Source: a candidate division LCP-89 bacterium
GTDB lineage: Bacteria > Electryoneota > B3-LCP
Direction: 5' to 3'
Assembly: GCA_025774735.1 (NCBI GenBank)
Contig: JALGZU010000175.1
Location: 1 to 6,238 of the forward strand
DNA: 6,238 bases
In this document: in pieces, positions 1 through 5,696 of the stretch
How positions within the stretch are numbered: the stretch's first letter is position 1
Layout: every line of letters begins with the position of its first letter
Position numbers and translations under genes: made by a program
The notes under the pieces: generated by a model
Told to the model about the DNA's origin: nothing
The model's database searches: none
What the model saw: only the letters and a program-made list of their open reading frames with translations

Positions 1-406
1 CGTCGCCGAATTCATCGTTGACGACCGGATCGAAAACACCATCGGGAAGGTCGAATTTGGCACGGTCCACCTTACGGCGCAGCTTATCCCAGATGGGCTG
101 CATGTCCGAATAGGTTTGCTTGATGGCGACGGTAATGACGGAAACGCCGGTTTTCGATCCGCTGATGACGAAGTCCAGCTCCGGGATTTCCTGGATCACT
201 TTTTCCAGTTTATCCGTGACCAGATTCTCCACCCGTTCGGGACTGGCGCCGGGGAAATAGGTGATCACCTGCGCCACGCGGATGGTAAAGCCCGGATCTT
301 CGGCTCGGGGGAGAGTCTTATAGGCTGAAAACCCCGCGAAGATAATCACAATCAGGATGACCCATGTAACCCTGTTTTTCTCTATAGCCGAGCGCGTCAA
401 GGACAT
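1..406 (-). CDS. RND-family inner-membrane efflux pump, N-terminal 135 residues (gene cut by window edge)
   Basis: This is the start of a resistance-nodulation-division (AcrB/HAE1-type) proton-driven transporter; the rest lies beyond base 1. What is visible is a short cytoplasmic start (MSLTRSAIEKN), a first transmembrane helix at about residues 13-30, then the beginning of the periplasmic porter domain. Diagnostic strings are EDPGFTIR (36-43), the FPGASPERVE stretch, LVTDKLEKVIQEIPELD, PIWDKLRRKV and VNDEFGD at the window edge. These resemble the TriC/MexK branch of RND pumps more than classic AcrB. The ATG at 404-406 follows an AGGGGAG ribosome site (412-418) with 5 nt spacing, and only 14 nt separate it from the adaptor stop codon, so the two are almost certainly co-translated. 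The proton-relay residues and most of the substrate pocket are not in the window, so substrate cannot be inferred. Family assignment is firm; the subfamily is from memory of sequence style. Confidence 0.95.
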   Translation of the reverse strand, partial: MSLTRSAIEKNRVTWVILIVIIFAGFSAYKTLPRAEDPGFTIRVAQVITYFPGASPERVENLVTDKLEKVIQEIPELDFVISGSKTGVSVITVAIKQTYSDMQPIWDKLRRKVDRAKFDLPDGVFDPVVNDEFGD

Positions 407-420
407 GCCATCTCCCCTGT

Positions 421-1512
421 TTAAAATATCTTGACTTTTTGTCCGTCAATTAAGCGGGTGACGCCAGCGGTTACAACGAGTTCTCCTTCCGACAGCCCTT
501 CCAAGATTTCCAGGCCGTCTGAAGTCAACTCACCGATCCGGACGTCCCGGCGTCTCACAACGCCCAGACCCTGGTCGCCCGGTTCCATGATGAAGACGTA
601 CCGCCCCTGACGGTCCTCGCCCACAGATACCGGCGGAACCAGGATGCGCTCCCGGGCGCTCCCGGTCTCGATGCGAAATGAGACCTCTGCGGCCATACCC
701 GGCCGGATCTCCCGCGCGGCTTCCTTCAAACGAAGGGTCAGGGGAAAAGTGGTCACAAAGCCGGTCGGTGTGACACCCACTTCCGTCACCGTGGCCTCGA
801 AAGTTTTACCGGGTAGTGCGTCGAACGTTACCGAGGCGGCAATGCCCGCCTTGATCTGTGCGATCATGACTTCAGGAATCGTGACTTTTACCTCCGGATA
901 CGCTCCCGAAGTGAGCTTCACGATCGTCCGACCGGCCGCCACGTTTTCATTGACTTCCACGCTGACATCGGCAATAGACCCCTTCACGGGCGCCGTCAGA
1001 CGGGTGTATTTGACTTGAAGCTGGGCCAGCTCCAACCGCTTCTCCACGGAACGGACGGCTGCATCGGCGGATTCATACATCGCTCGGGCGGCATCCAGCT
1101 CGCTTTTAGGGATTGTACGGTTAGCGTATAGTTCCTGCACGCGCTCATACTGGGCCTTGGTGTTGCGAGCCTGGGCCAGGGCCTGTTCAAAAGCCGCCTC
1201 AGCCTCCTGCACCTGCAGTTCGTAATCCCTGGGGGCGATTTCAGCGATGAGTTGTCCCCTCCTGACGGTATCGCCAACCTTCACGAGTACGTTGTTTACG
1301 GTACCGGGCACTTTAAAGCTCAAACTGGACTCCAGGCCGGCCTGGGTGGTGCCGGAGAAGGTACGGATGCGGCTGCCTCCGGTGGTGAAAACCTGCTGAT
1401 ACCGCACCGGACGAATGATCTGCTCGGCCTCCTGTTTCTCCTGTGAGCATGAAATCAGCATTACCACCGATGATAGTAGGCCTATCAGTTTAGAAAAACG
1501 ATGTTTACACAT
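421..1512 (-). CDS. RND efflux periplasmic adaptor lipoprotein (membrane fusion protein, HlyD/AcrA class)
   Basis: This 363-residue adaptor would bridge the RND pump and the TolC-like duct in the periplasm. The N-terminus is a lipoprotein signal: basic residues, a hydrophobic stretch (9-20) and a lipobox LISC with Cys22 as the predicted lipidated residue. Domains in order: first lipoyl half with KVPGTV and VKVGDTVRRGQLIAEI (about 67-92); an alpha-helical hairpin rich in Ala, Glu and Gln (about 97-168); second lipoyl half with TRLTAPVKGSI and VNENVAAGRTIVKL (about 170-200); a beta-barrel domain (about 205-282) ending in the typical IRPGMAAEVSF; and a membrane-proximal domain (about 288-363) with LVPPVSV and a terminal VTRLIDGQKVKIF. 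Length and layout are normal for the family. The ATG follows TGAGGT (1518-1523) at 5 nt. It lies 56 nt after the tolC-like gene and 14 nt before the RND gene, and that context fixes its role. Confidence 0.96.
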   Translation of the reverse strand: MCKHRFSKLIGLLSSVVMLISCSQEKQEAEQIIRPVRYQQVFTTGGSRIRTFSGTTQAGLESSLSFKVPGTVNNVLVKVGDTVRRGQLIAEIAPRDYELQVQEAEAAFEQALAQARNTKAQYERVQELYANRTIPKSELDAARAMYESADAAVRSVEKRLELAQLQVKYTRLTAPVKGSIADVSVEVNENVAAGRTIVKLTSGAYPEVKVTIPEVMIAQIKAGIAASVTFDALPGKTFEATVTEVGVTPTGFVTTFPLTLRLKEAAREIRPGMAAEVSFRIETGSARERILVPPVSVGEDRQGRYVFIMEPGDQGLGVVRRRDVRIGELTSDGLEILEGLSEGELVVTAGVTRLIDGQKVKIF

Positions 1513-1550
1513 GGCTTACCTCAGCAAATTTATCGAACGGGCTGGTTATC

Positions 1551-1570
1551 AGTACCATATCTTTGGTACT
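1551..1570 (-). repeat. Inverted repeat (7-bp arms, 6-nt loop) at the stop codon of the SBP-TolC gene
   Basis: Perfect arms AGTACCA (1551-1557) and TGGTACT (1564-1570) flank a 6-nt loop. The stem overlaps the TAG stop of the fusion gene (1569-1571) and lies about 40 nt before the adaptor start. There is no U-run after the stem in the direction of transcription, so it does not look like an intrinsic terminator. It could be a small mRNA hairpin that tunes expression or stability between cistrons, or it could be chance. Confidence 0.45.
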
Positions 1571-3956
1571 AAGGGCGTGAGGGCAACGCGCCGCGTTCCT
1601 CAAGGTACTTTTCCAGCCTCTCAATCGCCTTCCTGTTCTCTTCCGCCGTCGCTAAGACGTCAAAGCTGCCTATCGCCCGCTGTATGTTCATGTAATCGAT
1701 CAGAAAATCGTAAATGGCATTGGCGGCGACCCGGTCACTCACCAGAGCGGTGTTCTGGGCGTCTAACAGTTCCAGAATCGATACCGTTCCTCTACCGTAA
1801 GCATCGGAAACCACCTCCAGGCTCTTGTCGGCCGCTTCGGCACCCGACCTGGAGAGGGCGATGGCTGCGAAGGATGAACCTGCCAGATGCAGAGCCGAGC
1901 GAATGCGCTGCTCAATCCGGTCTGCCAGTGCATCCCGCTGCCTTCGCAGCACTTCGAGTTCTTCCCTGGCCTGGACGTAATCGGCACGCCTGGAACCCCC
2001 GGAATAAATCGGCAGCGTCAGGTTCACCCCGATACTCCAGTTCGTGTCATCGGCCGTTGTCGGGAAGTCCGCACCGGCGCCATCCTCCCAGAAAAGGTTC
2101 GAAACGTCTCCCTGCAGAGCCAGAGTCGGTGACCAATAGGCGCGCGATGCGGACGACTTCACCCGCTCTGCAGCGGCGATAAGCGCATCCATCTGAGCCA
2201 ACTCCGGGGAGGCTTCCAAGCCCTCTTCAACCAGGAAATCCCGCACGTTGTCGAAGCTCCACGGATTGTTGATATAACTGAAGAGCCGTTCATAAGAAAT
2301 TCGGAGCGCGGGATCGTCCAGACCGACCTCCTGAGTGGTGAAAGATTCTTCCGACGGCCTGTCCAGAATACGATTAAGCTCGATTTCAGCCAGGTTGCGC
2401 AGTGAATTGGCTGCGATGACCGCCTTTCGGCTGGCGGCGATTTCAGCTTCCCAGCGGTAAACCTCCGCCGGACCCGCCACTCCGACGGCTTGGCGAACCT
2501 GAGCAGCTTCCAAATTCGAACGGGTAAGCTTAACGTTATTCTGTTGAATTCTCTCGACGGTTTTGGTCTTGAGAACGATCAGGTAGGCTACAGCCGCTTC
2601 CAGAGCTACGTCCAGTCGTACTTTTTCCCGTTCGGCTTCCAGGGACAGCTGCAAATCCTTCTGGATGGTGACGTTCGCCCAGGCAGGCTCGGAAAAGATG
2701 ACCTGACTCAATCCGGCGCCGGCGGTGAAGCTGCGTTCAGAATACTGCCCGAAGCTGGCTTCGGCTCTGTCATCGTCGATGACTAAACCGGTTCCCGAAA
2801 CCGACAGCTGAGGCTTCAGCCTCGCCCAGGCGTTGCTAATCTCTTCGCGACCCGCGGCGACGTTATGATCTCTTGCAGCGAGATCCAAATTTACCTTAAT
2901 TGCTTCTCGCACAGCCTGCGGCAGAGTCAAATGTCTGCGAACATCCTTCGGTTTTTCGCCGATGAGATCGGCCTCAGTCAGAGCCGACCAGGGGGGGTAA
3001 ACGCCGATGGCACCGGCGGTTGTCATGTTTATGGACAGGCGCTGTCCGGGTGAATAGGCCACCGGAATCGAGCCGGGATCCTCTCCCAGGAGAACCCGCT
3101 GAAGGTTCAGTGCGATGCGGCGGGCGATGCGCTCATAGGGATTTTCACTTGCCAGACACATAAGGAGTCCCCGCTGGACATCCATTTTACCCACCAAGGC
3201 AAAGCTGGGCAGGCGGCGTTCAATCAGGGTTTGAATGAGCTTATTGTAATCCTCCGAATTCAAGTGGATCATGATGCCGACATAAACCGCCTCCGCATCC
3301 TGTGGCAGGGCGGCGATCACATCATCCACCGAGTCATAGACGGGGAGAACTATCACATCGATTCCGAATTCCCGCCCGACTCTCTCCACGTTTTGTCTCA
3401 GTTGCGGAATGGCCTCAGAGAGTGGACCGTTTATGAGGAGTGCCAGACGTTTAAAGGGAACAACCTCCAGAAATGCTTTCAGATCCCGCCGGAACTGCGA
3501 AGGGAACGAGAGATAGTTCAAGTTCTTTACGCCGCTCGTTCCGTTGAACATGGGCAATCCCTGCATCTCGGCGTCGAGCACGTAGGGGGCGAAAACCGGC
3601 TTTTCGAGCTTCTCTTTTCGGCAGACGTAATTCGAGGCGATGACGCCCAGAGCCAGAACGACGTCCACCTGCGGGTCGTCCAGCAGTTGATCGACCGCCG
3701 CCTGGGCTCCCCGCACCGTCCAGTCGGCGACGATCAGCTTATCGTCCGGAAAAAGTGCTTCGAATTCCCCATCCAGCAGTTCTCGGATCTCCATTCTGAA
3801 AACGCTCAAGCCCACTTCGTTCCACTCATAGGGCCCGTCCACGGCGATGCCAATGCGAACAGTGGGAAGTTCAGCCCGGACCGGACCAGCAGCAATCCAG
3901 AAAGACAGGACGAGCAACAACCTCAACATTGCATTTATGAGCAAGCTGCATCTCAT
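1569..3956 (-). CDS. Fusion protein: periplasmic ABC substrate-binding-like domain + TolC-type outer-membrane efflux protein
   Basis: Residue numbers run from the ATG at 3954-3956 (795 residues). A signal peptide covers 1-28 (LRLLLVLSFWIAA core, VRA cleavage). Residues about 31-335 read as an ABC_sub_bind-type periplasmic binding fold: a first strand VRIGIAVDGP, a segment DVVLALGVIAS, second-lobe start FKRLALLINGP, then AVYVGIMIHLNSEDY, LPSFALVGKMDVQRGLL and the family-like end INMTTAGAIGVYP. From about 343 to 770 it is an OEP/TolC domain with two repeats: it opens with LTLPQAVREAIKVNLDLA, has the first-repeat motif LSQVIFSEPAW (416-426), a second repeat from about 579 with LTLPIYSGGSRRADY (646-660), and the hallmark YGRGTVSILELLDAQN (720-735). 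A charged tail (EENRKAIERLEKYLEER) ends the protein. Ordinary TolC proteins are about 450-500 residues; the extra 300 are the binding domain. No frameshift or stop interrupts the junction. It is the first gene of the pump operon. Known for the families: TolC trimers form the outer-membrane duct. Inferred: the extra domain binds a ligand near the duct. Confidence 0.93.
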   Translation of the reverse strand: MRCSLLINAMLRLLLVLSFWIAAGPVRAELPTVRIGIAVDGPYEWNEVGLSVFRMEIRELLDGEFEALFPDDKLIVADWTVRGAQAAVDQLLDDPQVDVVLALGVIASNYVCRKEKLEKPVFAPYVLDAEMQGLPMFNGTSGVKNLNYLSFPSQFRRDLKAFLEVVPFKRLALLINGPLSEAIPQLRQNVERVGREFGIDVIVLPVYDSVDDVIAALPQDAEAVYVGIMIHLNSEDYNKLIQTLIERRLPSFALVGKMDVQRGLLMCLASENPYERIARRIALNLQRVLLGEDPGSIPVAYSPGQRLSINMTTAGAIGVYPPWSALTEADLIGEKPKDVRRHLTLPQAVREAIKVNLDLAARDHNVAAGREEISNAWARLKPQLSVSGTGLVIDDDRAEASFGQYSERSFTAGAGLSQVIFSEPAWANVTIQKDLQLSLEAEREKVRLDVALEAAVAYLIVLKTKTVERIQQNNVKLTRSNLEAAQVRQAVGVAGPAEVYRWEAEIAASRKAVIAANSLRNLAEIELNRILDRPSEESFTTQEVGLDDPALRISYERLFSYINNPWSFDNVRDFLVEEGLEASPELAQMDALIAAAERVKSSASRAYWSPTLALQGDVSNLFWEDGAGADFPTTADDTNWSIGVNLTLPIYSGGSRRADYVQAREELEVLRRQRDALADRIEQRIRSALHLAGSSFAAIALSRSGAEAADKSLEVVSDAYGRGTVSILELLDAQNTALVSDRVAANAIYDFLIDYMNIQRAIGSFDVLATAEENRKAIERLEKYLEERGALPSRP

Positions 3957-3963
3957 GCGGATG

Positions 3964-3969
3964 TCCTCC
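3964..3969 (-). promoter_or_regulatory. Shine-Dalgarno site that decides the start of the SBP-TolC gene
   Basis: On the minus strand GGAGGA lies 7 nt before the ATG at 3954-3956. The same frame stays open to an in-frame GTG at 3969-3971, but that GTG overlaps the ribosome site itself and has none of its own. The ATG also gives the cleaner signal peptide (MRC-, then a hydrophobic core), so the 795-residue start is preferred over the 800-residue one. Confidence 0.85.
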
Positions 3970-3984
3970 ACATAATTTTTACGT

Positions 3985-4020
3985 CTATTCAGGGTGGTTC
4001 ATCTATCTGTTTTTGAATAG
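3985..4020. repeat. Inverted repeat CTATTCA / TGAATAG in the leader of the SBP-TolC gene
   Basis: Perfect 7-bp arms at 3985-3991 and 4014-4020 are separated by 22 nt. The element lies 28 nt before the SBP-TolC start codon, downstream of both candidate minus-strand promoters, so it would be in the 5' leader. It could be a spaced operator half-site pair or a leader hairpin near the ribosome site. Nothing in the sequence names a regulator, and chance is possible. Confidence 0.35.
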
Positions 4021-4069
4021 CCGGATTCACCAGGTTGCGGATCAGAGTAAGGGCTATCAAAAGCGGCGG

Positions 4070-4099
4070 GTTAAAGCTGCAAGAGCGCGCACTTTTCAA
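4070..4099 (-). promoter_or_regulatory. Weaker alternative promoter for the efflux operon
   Basis: On the minus strand TTGAAA (plus positions 4094-4099) and TTTAAC (4070-4075) are spaced by 18 nt. The -35 matches 5 of 6 and the -10 only 4 of 6 consensus bases. A start near 4063 would give a leader of roughly 105 nt. It is less convincing than the promoter at 4143-4171. Confidence 0.3.
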
Positions 4100-4119
4100 G
4101 AAAAAAAGCAGTGGGGTGT

Positions 4120-4149
4120 TTGAAATTATTTTCGGATTATGTATATTAT
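4120..4149 (+). promoter_or_regulatory. Sigma70-like promoter for the Omp85 barrel operon
   Basis: TTGAAA (4120-4125) and TATTAT (4144-4149), spaced by 18 nt, each match 5 of 6 consensus bases. Transcription would begin near 4156, leaving an untranslated leader of about 180 nt before the ATG at 4338. Its -10 box overlaps that of the opposing promoter on the minus strand. Confidence 0.55.
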
Positions 4150-4171
4150 GGTTTTCGAATGAAAAAGTCAA
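4143..4171 (-). promoter_or_regulatory. Sigma70-like promoter for the efflux operon, overlapping the divergent promoter
   Basis: On the minus strand TTGACT (plus positions 4166-4171, 5 of 6 match) is followed after 17 nt by TAATAT (4143-4148, 4 of 6); CATAAT at 15-nt spacing is an alternative -10. The start would fall near 4136, with a leader of about 180 nt before the SBP-TolC gene. The spacer holds a small dyad TTTTC-N4-GAAAA (4152-4165) that could be a regulator site or simply AT-rich sequence. Confidence 0.5.
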
Positions 4172-4337
4172 GTACGATTCTACGTAATAGCTGTTTTACA
4201 CCTGAACAATTGCTCCATTCGTGGTGTACCAGAAGTAGCGCGTGTTAAGGCATCGAAGATATGTGGACTATTGCCATAACCATTTCCACCGAGAACGACA
4301 GAGTGCACATCCAAAACTACGAGGTAAAGCTATACCG

Positions 4338-5663
4338 ATGATTGCCAATCAGACCGGCCGAATTTTACTCTTTGCTTCATGCTTCTTATTATTGACGGGC
4401 TTCACTCCGAACGCCCGTGCGGAGAACAACACACCCCATCCTGCTGATCTTCAATCCCGCGACAGCACCCTCGTACGCTGGCAAAAGATGCACAGCTCCA
4501 GCGGCTGGGAAAAAGCCGCCAAACTCCCCGGTCAGATTATCTATTTCCCGTTCAAATATGCCATGAAAGGCATCAACGCCACCATCGGTTACATCGACGA
4601 AACCAAGATCGTGGCTCGCGTCGATGACCTCCTGACCAGCGATGACGGCCGACGGGGCGTTGAGCCGACCTACGCCAACCGCACAGGCGCGGGTATCACC
4701 TTTTATCAAAAAGGGCTGTTCCATCCCGGCATTGACCGGAACGTACTCGAACTCACCCTGACGGGCTGGGATCTCGGGCGCCAGCGATATCAGATCGGGT
4801 TGGAAGACGTCAAGTTTGGCGGCGGCATTTTTTGGTCAGGCGTTCGGCTCCGGTACTGGAAACTGCCCACTGAATCCTTCTTTGGCATCGGTCCGGAATC
4901 CGACTTCTCGACTGAGAGCAATTTTACCCAGGAACAGACCATGGCAAGAATCGAAACTGGCATAAAACTTCACAGGATCTGGACCTTTGGTGCGCGACTG
5001 GGATATGATTACACGAATATCTCCGCCGGTGGCGATCCCGCCCTGCCTTCCACCACCGATCAATACACTCCCGAATCTCTGCCCGGACTCGAAGAAAATG
5101 TAGAAATTGTGTACGGGGGTATGACACTGCAATTGGATTCGAAAGACCATCCGGGCAATCCAACACGCGGATTCGAAGCGGTGTTCGCCGGCGGACTGCA
5201 CCAGCAGGTTAACAGCGACGATTTCGGTTACTGGAAATATTCCGCCGACCTGACCCGCTACCTGCACCTGTTTTATGACCGAGTATTGGTCTTGAGAGTT
5301 GCGGCCCAGAGGATGGATCCCCTGGAGGACCGGTCAATTCCATTTTACGACTTGAGCGAATTGGGCCGGAAAGAGACTATACGCGGCTTCAGCCGGGGGC
5401 GCTTCCGGGATCGTGACCTGATTCTGGCAACTGCGGAATACCGCTACCCGATCTGGCGCAACTGGGACGAGTACGGGATCGATTTTTTGCTCTTCGCTGA
5501 TGCGGGACAGGTTTCACCAGATCTGTTCGAGGAGGCATCCTGGGACAATTTCCAGACAGGCCTGGGATTCGGTATGAGGCTATGGGATCAGGACGGACTC
5601 GCCTTAAAACTGGAAGCGGGCTGGAGCGCCGAAGAATGGCGCATTTACTTCGTTTTGAATTAG
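4338..5663 (+). CDS. Omp85/BamA-family outer-membrane beta-barrel protein without POTRA domains
   Basis: This is a 441-residue exported protein. A Sec signal peptide spans 1-28 (hydrophobic ILLFASCFLLLTG, cleavage ARA). A soluble-looking linker (about 29-105, with WEKAAKLPGQIIYFPF) precedes a barrel made of alternating aromatic strands. Omp85/surface-antigen (D15) marks are the FFGIGPESDFS turn (181-191), LDSKDHPGNPTRG (266-278), the conserved loop motif IRGFSRGRFRD (348-358), YRYPIW (368-373), LLFADAGQV (384-392) and GLGFGMRLW (408-416). BamA and TamA carry several POTRA domains before the barrel; here there is no room for one, which resembles the short POTRA-less members. The C-terminus is YFVLN, not a terminal aromatic residue as in many barrels. 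The ATG at 4338 is preferred because it starts a clean signal peptide; its GAGGT (4321-4325) is rather far away at 12 nt. The frame extends back to a GTG at 4242, but that would bury the signal. The transported substrate or inserted partner is unknown. Confidence 0.88.
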   Translation: MIANQTGRILLFASCFLLLTGFTPNARAENNTPHPADLQSRDSTLVRWQKMHSSSGWEKAAKLPGQIIYFPFKYAMKGINATIGYIDETKIVARVDDLLTSDDGRRGVEPTYANRTGAGITFYQKGLFHPGIDRNVLELTLTGWDLGRQRYQIGLEDVKFGGGIFWSGVRLRYWKLPTESFFGIGPESDFSTESNFTQEQTMARIETGIKLHRIWTFGARLGYDYTNISAGGDPALPSTTDQYTPESLPGLEENVEIVYGGMTLQLDSKDHPGNPTRGFEAVFAGGLHQQVNSDDFGYWKYSADLTRYLHLFYDRVLVLRVAAQRMDPLEDRSIPFYDLSELGRKETIRGFSRGRFRDRDLILATAEYRYPIWRNWDEYGIDFLLFADAGQVSPDLFEEASWDNFQTGLGFGMRLWDQDGLALKLEAGWSAEEWRIYFVLN

Positions 5664-5696
5664 TCAATGTTAAGGGGCTTCATTCAGATAATAACA

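Larger units (their letters stand above)
3957..4337. other. Divergent intergenic region between the efflux operon and the Omp85 barrel gene
   Basis: These 381 bases separate the two divergent start codons. The stretch is more AT-rich than the flanking genes between about 4085 and 4200 and holds promoter-like boxes on both strands. No RNA gene, riboswitch or intrinsic terminator is recognisable. Short open frames exist: a TTG-initiated one on the minus strand at 3989-4171 and an ATG-initiated 29-codon one on the plus strand at 4159-4248. They lack ribosome sites and protein-like composition. No regulator gene is present nearby, although many RND operons have an adjacent TetR-family gene. Confidence 0.8.

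Noticed and set aside
1415..2182. Plus-strand open frame of 255 codons
   Set aside because: Its translation is rich in Arg, Pro, Ser and Cys, typical of a wrong frame opposite a real gene; it covers both the adaptor start and the TolC C-terminus.
3231..4016. Plus-strand open frame of 261 codons
   Set aside because: It lies antisense to the binding-domain half of the fusion gene, which has clear family motifs, and its own translation shows no recognisable domain and no ribosome site.
3989..4171. Minus-strand 60-codon frame in the intergenic region
   Set aside because: It begins with TTG, lacks a ribosome site, and overlaps promoter-like boxes; low-complexity composition gives no protein signal.
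4215..4240. TGGT-GT-ACCA near-palindrome as an operator
   Set aside because: Only 4-bp arms; such short dyads are expected by chance in a region of this size.
4159..4248. Plus-strand 29-codon ATG frame (MKKSSTILRN...) as a possible leader peptide
   Set aside because: It has no ribosome site, starts almost at the predicted transcription start, and shows no run of regulatory codons as in attenuators.
4242..4337. N-terminal extension of the Omp85 barrel from a GTG at 4242
   Set aside because: The extra 32 residues are His/Arg-rich and would place the signal peptide internally; the ATG at 4338 starts a normal signal peptide.
5667..5696. Upstream in-frame ATG for the lipoprotein at 5667
   Set aside because: It lies 3 nt after the barrel stop with no visible ribosome site and would lengthen the signal region; kept only as an alternative, since the chosen ATG also has a poorly spaced site.
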